DNA of 64,000 nucleotides from NCBI RefSeq assembly GCF_048771995.1, contig NC_133043.1:5697001-5761000 (forward strand). The letters run 5' to 3'. The translations under genes and the position numbers were made by a program. The notes beneath the pieces are model-generated. The model did no database searches and was not told where the DNA came from. It saw only the letters and a program-made list of their open reading frames with translations. This document shows, one piece after another, positions 58,620 to 64,000 of this stretch. The DNA comes from Taeniopygia guttata (taxonomy: Eukaryota > Chordata > Aves > Passeriformes > Estrildidae). Every line of letters starts with the position of its first letter. Within the stretch, counting starts at the first letter, position 1.

Positions 58620-60439
58620 ATTTTCAATCTAATTTTTAGTCCAGTCAGGAAGGATGGATGCAGCTCTCACAGACAAAGCTCTCTTACAGCAGAGCAGGGG
58701 CTAAAGGCATCCCCTGCTTGTTCCATGGCTGCCACTCCCACCTGCAAGGGAGGAACTGCATCCACAGCCAGCAGGGATCCTGTGGACTCCTCAGAGTCTC
58801 TTCCTTCTCATCCAGGGATGTGAAGCTCTGAAAAAATCCCTTAGTATTTTTAAGGAAAATAAAAGGGAAAAAAAATAGTTAATTTCTAAAAATATATTTG
58901 TAAGAAATGAGAGATCATAAACCAGGCACATTTGGCTCATTTTCCCTCAGAACTGGAAGGCTTTTTAGAGCAATGTGCAGAATTATTTTATTTCCTGGAG
59001 TTTCCCCTTTTTCTGCTTTAGGTCAGAGTTTACACAGCATCTCAGAGACCTTCCCTGTGTGTTCCCAAGCCAGCAGCAGGCAGCTCCTGTCCCCAGTGCT
59101 GTGATATTTTCTGGTTGCAGAGATTAACACACAGCCCATGTTTGCACTGCTCGGGCTCTAGCAGCACCTCTATTTCTCATCAGTCAGGAAAAAACCAAAC
59201 ATAAACATTACAAGGTTATATACAGCACTGATTTCTATTTTTGTCTTCTTTAAAATAGTAGGTAAGTCCTGTAGTTCTATCCAAGTTGGCCCAATTCCTC
59301 TTTTTGTTTGTTTGGGGTTTAATTCTCTTGGAAGAAACGTGATGGTGATTTTGGGTCTCTGCTGCAGCGCCGTGACCAAGTCTGTGCTCGGGTTATTCAT
59401 CTCCAAGTCTGTGATTTGCAAATCTTGGCACCTCCATGCCCCTCCCCATCAGGGAGAATTTCAAAATCTCTGCTTTCTCTCCTCCTGGAGTAGCACAGCC
59501 CGAGGGGAGGCTTGGGGAGGCTGCTGGAAGTGAGGTGAAGAATGAGCAGCACCGCTCCTGCTTCTGAGCAGACAGTGACTGGTGGAGGGAGACAGCAAAA
59601 AAAAAACAAGCTTGTGAGGGGGATTTTGGCAGCAAAAGGCCAGTGCCCTGTGGAGAGCAGCGGGGGAATGGGTCCTGGGGAAGCTGGCAGCTGCGGGCTG
59701 GAGAGGCAGATGCTGAGCAGAGCCCTGCGTCACGGAGCTTGCGGCAGGCGCTGCCGAGCAGCGAGCCAAGGTGCAGGACAGTAGCAGCCTGGAACTTTAT
59801 AAATAAACAGCACATGCAGATGGCAGCAAGCAGATTCCTGTTCCTGCCCCAGGTCTGCGTGGCTGTGCAGGATGAGGTGCTTCCCAAGGCTGCTGTGTGC
59901 TGTAAGATCTGCTGGGTGCCCTCGTCACAGCTCGCTGTCCTCCTGAGCAGGCAGAGCCCTGCAGAAGAGCAGATTCTCTGCTTTTCAGCATTGTCTAATG
60001 TCAGGAGCAGAGGTTTGTGCTGGAGCAGGTCCATGTGTGAGGGGGAGCTGGCTCCTGTTCTGCCCCAAAGCACCATGGCCATGCTCATGTATTCCTGCCA
60101 GAGCTGGGCTGAGGGGACACCGAGGAACAGCAGTGGGAGTTCTGGGCTCAGGTATAAGGGCTAAAGAGGAGAAGGACAGGGCACTCAAAGCATCAGTGAT
60201 GGGGCCAACATCTCCATGAGAACAGGGCCCAGGGTGACCAGAAGAAAGCCCTGTCCTGAGAGCACCAGGTGGGATCAGTGTCTGTGCATCCCTGTGCCTG
60301 AGGCACTCAGCTGAGCCCAGAGGTCACCTGGGTGGGGAGGGCTGGCAGTGCTGCATGCACAGTCCTCCAGGAATCTGACAGTTTGAGTGAAATTTGGGAT
60401 CCATCTGCACCCTCTTCCATGGCCAAGGCAGGCAAGCCA
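58620..60439. other. noncoding interval
   Basis: 58850-58910 and 59190-59320 are AT-rich; the rest is GC-rich. A minus-strand frame of 231 codons (59393-60088) is open in GC-rich sequence together with other frames and lacks any domain or splice structure, so it is not called. Confidence 0.35.
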
Positions 60440-60800
60440 TGGCATAAGATTCAGCGAAATAATGCATCTAATCCGCCTGAGTAATGCTAATGCAAGCCTC
60501 TTGATTAGTGTTTAGAAACCAGGCAAACAATTGATTTAAAATAATTGGTAAATTATGATTAAATAAAAACATTTATACAAAAGAGTTTGTCATTGATATG
60601 GTTAAATAAATATTTGTAGAAGTAACTTATACTTGGCCCGGTGCCTGGGCGATGAGCTCTCTTGGGCTGGCTGTGGTTTCATTTTAATAAAGACCAGAAG
60701 GCATTCCAGGAATACATAATGCTCCCAGCCCATCCAATGTATATCTGGGGCTTTAGCTCTGCTCGCCACTAAGCCAGGCCCAGCTTTGCTTTGTGTCCCT
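60440..60800. promoter_or_regulatory. AT-rich block with POU/homeodomain-like motifs, candidate enhancer
   Basis: High-complexity sequence with a dense run of motifs: aatgcatctaatcc (OTX/bicoid-like TAATCC), gtaatgctaatgcaagc (POU-like ATGCTAAT), cttgattag, gcaaacaattgattta, taattggtaaattatg and gttaaataaatattt (forkhead-like). It is followed by a second smoother block with ttttaataaagacc. There is no transposon signature or coding frame. Motif names are by resemblance; function is inferred. Confidence 0.3.
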
Positions 60801-62698
60801 CCCCAAAACACTCTCCTTGCTCAGGGCTGAGCCACCACAGCAGCGGCGGTTCTGAGGTGGCTCCGTGGGCAGATGGGAACATCAGCGTGCTGGGAGCAGG
60901 GATGGGATGTGCAGGCTGCTCTCTGGGGAAGCCTCGACTCTGGAGCTGCTGCAGGGCTTAGAGCAGCACAGCTCTTATCTGGCCCGGCTCGGTGGGAGAT
61001 TTCCAAGGGCTTTACAGAGGGGTTAGCCTCATTATGGCCAGTGGGAGATAAGGAAACCGAAGAGAGACGTGCCTTGCCCAAAGTCCTGCTGCGGAGGGAA
61101 CAGAAGCCAGGTCACCCCTGGCCAGGCCCTGTGGAGCCTCCTCGGCTCTCGGGGTGCTGCAGACTCGTCCCACCGAGCTGCACAGCCTGGCAGTGTCTGC
61201 ACTGCCTGGGCATCCAGCTGCTCCATGGACCAAAGAAGGGGCTGGCGCAGCCCCTCTGGCACCTGCGCTGCCAAGGAGCTATGGAGACACCCCCAGAGTG
61301 AAGGGTGAGGGGGACACAGGCCAGAAAAACGGGTTATCTGGGGTTGGGGGGGATGCTGGCGCTGCCATTGCTTCTCTCCTCATTTCCAACCAGCCACCAA
61401 GTCACCAGTGCTTGGAGCAGCCAGACCAGGACAAACCCCTTCCTGCCTGCACTGGCCACCCAGACAGCAGCCAAGGGCTCACCGCTGCTCCAAAGCACAC
61501 CAAGCTTGGCCTCGCATGCTCCTCATTGCCCTCAGCACTGGTCGTGCAGCTGCTGCACCAGTGCAGCTGGCTGGGGAGTCCTGCCCCAGGGGACATCACC
61601 CTGGCCCCAGCCTCACCCTCCTCATCCTCTGCCAGAGCCTGGGGGCTGAGGGCTGCCCGGAGGGGGTGCACATCTGGCTGGCAGTAAAGGCAGGAGAGCC
61701 ACGGGACAGCACTCAGAGCATCCAGCAGCACAGCCTGAGGGAGGGAAGGCGTGCTTGGAGCCTTGCTGGGGTGAGCAGTGGGGCTGGCTACAAGAGGAAG
61801 GACACAGGCAGACAGATCTAGGCTTGGTTTGCACCATGCACGAGGCACTAGTGGGATGGAGAGGGGGAGTTCCTGCTGTGCTGGGCTGCAGCATTTGAGG
61901 CTTGCCCCAGGCACCCCTGCAAGGGGAGCTCAGCACCTGGGAGCATCCCGAGACATCATAACAGCCATGGGTGTGAGAGAAGTCCCTTGAAGGGAGCAAA
62001 TCACCAGCTCCATTGGGAAACCATCCCCAGAATGTCATCTTAATGTGAATTAAAATAGAAATTTGCCTGCCCCAGCTGTGAAACACAGAAATTCACAGTC
62101 CCACTCACTGTACACCCCATCAGTTGTGCCCACAGGGAATTCACAGAGCTTTTCCCCAGTTCTCCCCACAGGGACAGGGGAGCCAGACCCTCCACTGCCT
62201 GTGAGTCCACCCCAGGGCCATGCTCAGGGCAGGCAGTGCTGCTGTGCTGGACCTCCCAGCGAGGCCAGAGCCCTGACCTTGTTGTCCCAGGAGTCAGGAG
62301 GCAGCTCCTGGTTCTCCCACCCCACATGCCATGCCTCTGGACAGCACGGGCTGAGTCTGGCCTGGCCCTTCCCCTGCTCTCCATGGGACAGAGGAGGTCC
62401 CTGAGTGCCTTGAGCTCCTGCCAGCACAGCCCACTTGACCTGAGCGCTGTGAGAGCATCACCCCTCCCCATGACCTCCCTCAAAGCAGCCTCAGTCCCTG
62501 AGCCTTTAACTTCTCCTTCACCCGCTCTGATCCCCTCTGCCCTCTGTCCTGAGGCTCCTGGGGCTGATGGAGTGGCTGCAGGCAGTGGCTGGTCTGTGTG
62601 CCAGGAGTGGCAATCTGCCCAGAGCTGGCAGTCAGGGACGAGTGCCAGTGCACCCAGGGTCCCTGCAGCCTGGAGCACACGGGGAGGAGCAGGCAGGG
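60801..62698. other. GC-rich noncoding interval
   Basis: GC-rich sequence with many overlapping frames on both strands (up to 177 codons at 61154-61687) but no domain or paired splice signals. Several of the longest frames extend into the heptanucleotide array downstream. Confidence 0.35.
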
Positions 62699-63098
62699 CC
62701 ATGGGACATGGGACATGGGACATGGGACATGGGCCATGGGACATGGGACATCGGCCATGGGACATCGGCCATGGGACATGGGACATCGGCCATGGGACAT
62801 GGGACACAGGACATGGGCCATGGGACATGGGACATGGGACATGGGATATGGGACATGGGACACAGGACATGGGCCATGGGACATTGGCCATGGGACATGG
62901 GACATTGGCCATGGGGCATGGGACATGGGACATGGGACATGGGCCATGGGACATCGGCCATGGGACATGGGATATGGGACATGGGACATGGGACAGGGGA
63001 CATGGGCCATGGGACATGGGACTTGGGCCGTGGGACATGGGACATGGGACATGGGACACAGGACATGGGACAAGGGACATGGGACATGGGCCATGGAC
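62699..63098. repeat. 400-bp heptanucleotide array (GGGACAT)n
   Basis: About 57 tandem copies of a 7-bp unit, mostly acatggg, with interspersed variants gccatgg, acatcgg, acatatgg, acacagg and acattgg. Variants such as gccatgg recur at irregular intervals, giving a higher-order pattern. The plus strand has GGG runs separated by about four bases along most of the array. Because 7 is prime to 3, three units (21 bp) encode the heptapeptide GTWDMGH in every frame. As a result, frames of 168-380 codons are open on both strands, and these are not genes. Neighbouring sequence is unrelated. Confidence 0.95.
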
Positions 63099-63159
63099 AG
63101 TCTCCAGCACGGTGCCCGGCTGTGGCAGCTCTCTGCACTCACTGCACATCAGTAAACAC
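63099..63159. other. junction sequence after the array
   Basis: Short unique sequence between the heptamer array and an AT-rich block; nothing recognised. Confidence 0.3.
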
Positions 63160-63540
63160 AACAGCCAGAGTTTCACAATCAAATATTTATGCTAGTAAAA
63201 AACATTTTACATAATATTTAAACAGCTATGTCGTCTCCCTATATTCATTCTCTGATCTTTCTGTTTTCACTCGGGATTGGAGAATTTAGTGTATTTACAA
63301 AGAAATAAATATTATGATGAAAACATCAGGCAGCTTAATAGTAGCTTTAGCAAAGTGCAGAAGTATTTTTGTGTTCATGTTGTCAATTGCATAATATCTT
63401 CTGGACCTTCATAAATTGAAGAACCTTGCCTGGATGCTTGCAGCTCTGTGATAAATAGTTCACAGCTCCAATTCAAGCAAGGCTGTCTGCTGTCTGAACT
63501 GGAAGAGCTCATGACATCTTTGCCATAAATTCCAGCCCTC
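63160..63540. promoter_or_regulatory. AT-rich repeat-free block, candidate conserved noncoding element
   Basis: AT-rich, high-complexity sequence with tatttatgctagtaaa, acataatatttaaacagc, gaaataaatattatgatg, ttgtcaattgcataatatc and tcataaattgaag, and no transposon or coding signal. It sits beside the heptamer array. Enhancer-like function is inferred from composition only. Confidence 0.25.
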
Positions 63541-64000
63541 AAGCTCTGTGGGGAGATAGGGTGGGGACAGACCACTTAAAAGCCTGGCAGACAGTGGCAA
63601 ATTCAGGATATTATTTCAGGATATTTCAGGATATTCAGCGTTCAGTGGAATGCTGCTCTGATGGTGCTCACCAGGTGCTATCAGAAGTGAAGGATTGGAC
63701 CATCCCTGCTCCCAGCTCCCTGACCATGACCTGGGCTAGGACACAGCCAGGATATCTCTGAGCTGATCCCTAGAGGCCACCTCTGCTTCACAGGGCAGAG
63801 ACACTGCTGCCTCGCCAGCTCCAGCTCAGAAAGCCTCGGTTTGTCCCAGGTTGTGGAGAGGAATATCCGGATGGTTTGCCATGTGAAAGCCACAAGCTCT
63901 TTTTTGTGCAAATCACCTCCAACTCTCAGGCACGCAAAGAGAAGACAATTTCTCCTCAGGTTCCTAAAGGCCATGATGAGCTGGAGCTCTGCTGGTGCAG
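63541..64000. other. noncoding interval at the window edge
   Basis: A short local triplication of ggatatttcagg-like words lies near 63606-63638. Otherwise unique sequence; nothing recognised. Confidence 0.4.

Noticed and set aside
59393..60088. 231-codon minus-strand frame
   Set aside because: Overlaps plus-strand frames of 173 and 80 codons, has no domain and no splice context; judged GC-driven.
62040..63195. Open frames of 380 codons (minus) and 319 codons (plus)
   Set aside because: They are created by the 7-bp array, which is stop-free in all frames on both strands. They show only WDMGH- or CPMSH-type repeats and no independent coding signal.
1..64000. A bacterial-type gene cluster, tRNA or rRNA genes
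   Set aside because: No ribosome-binding sites, operon spacing, tRNA B-box-like GGTTCGAATCC motif or rRNA segments were found by reading. A tRNAscan or Infernal run would be decisive.

Overview
The window looks like bird nuclear DNA, most likely from a songbird (passerine). The evidence is the repeat content: about a dozen 3'-end fragments of the avian CR1 LINE, several with the typical ATTCTGTG-type 8-bp terminal tail, plus solo retroviral LTRs of passerine appearance and many GC-rich minisatellites. I saw nothing resembling Alu, L1, bacterial operons, plasmids or CRISPR. Nearly all open reading frames are short and lack codon-level or domain signal. The window therefore reads as an intron or gene-poor interval rather than a set of genes.

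Layout. 0-10 kb: an LTR remnant, CR1 fragments on the minus strand (one carrying a tiny palindromic insertion), a 72-bp tandem repeat and a 21-bp minisatellite. 10.1-10.35 kb: the only convincing coding signal, a plus-strand first coding exon with an in-frame stop upstream of its ATG and a good splice donor. I could not name its gene. 11.4-12 kb: a nested purine-rich array carrying four copies of an exon-like cassette. 12.9-34 kb: CR1 copies in both orientations, two inverted copies of an LTR-like repeat and scattered AT-rich blocks that look like conserved noncoding elements. A weak second exon candidate near 17.9 kb is phase-compatible with the first.

33.9-34.5 kb: a CpG-island-like block directly beside CR1 debris, a candidate internal promoter or regulatory element. 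37-52 kb: mostly unique sequence with a 43-bp tandem repeat, one CR1 and one or two LTR-like elements. 52.3-53 kb: a two-part 15/16-bp minisatellite. 55.1-58.6 kb: two sibling solo LTRs (about 617 bp), each with its own 6-bp target duplication. 60.4-60.8 kb: an AT-rich block with homeodomain/POU-like motifs. 62.7-63.1 kb: a 400-bp heptanucleotide array with regularly spaced GGG runs.

How it fits together: if the 10.2-kb exon is real and transcribed to the right, most of the remaining window is probably its long first intron or introns. The CpG island and AT-rich blocks would then be candidate regulatory elements of that gene or a neighbour. I found no previously undescribed multi-gene system. 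The most distinctive items are the nested splice-site-bearing array, the heptamer array, the paired solo LTRs, the orphan CpG island and the palindromic micro-insertion. Family and class names for repeats are from recognition, not database search.
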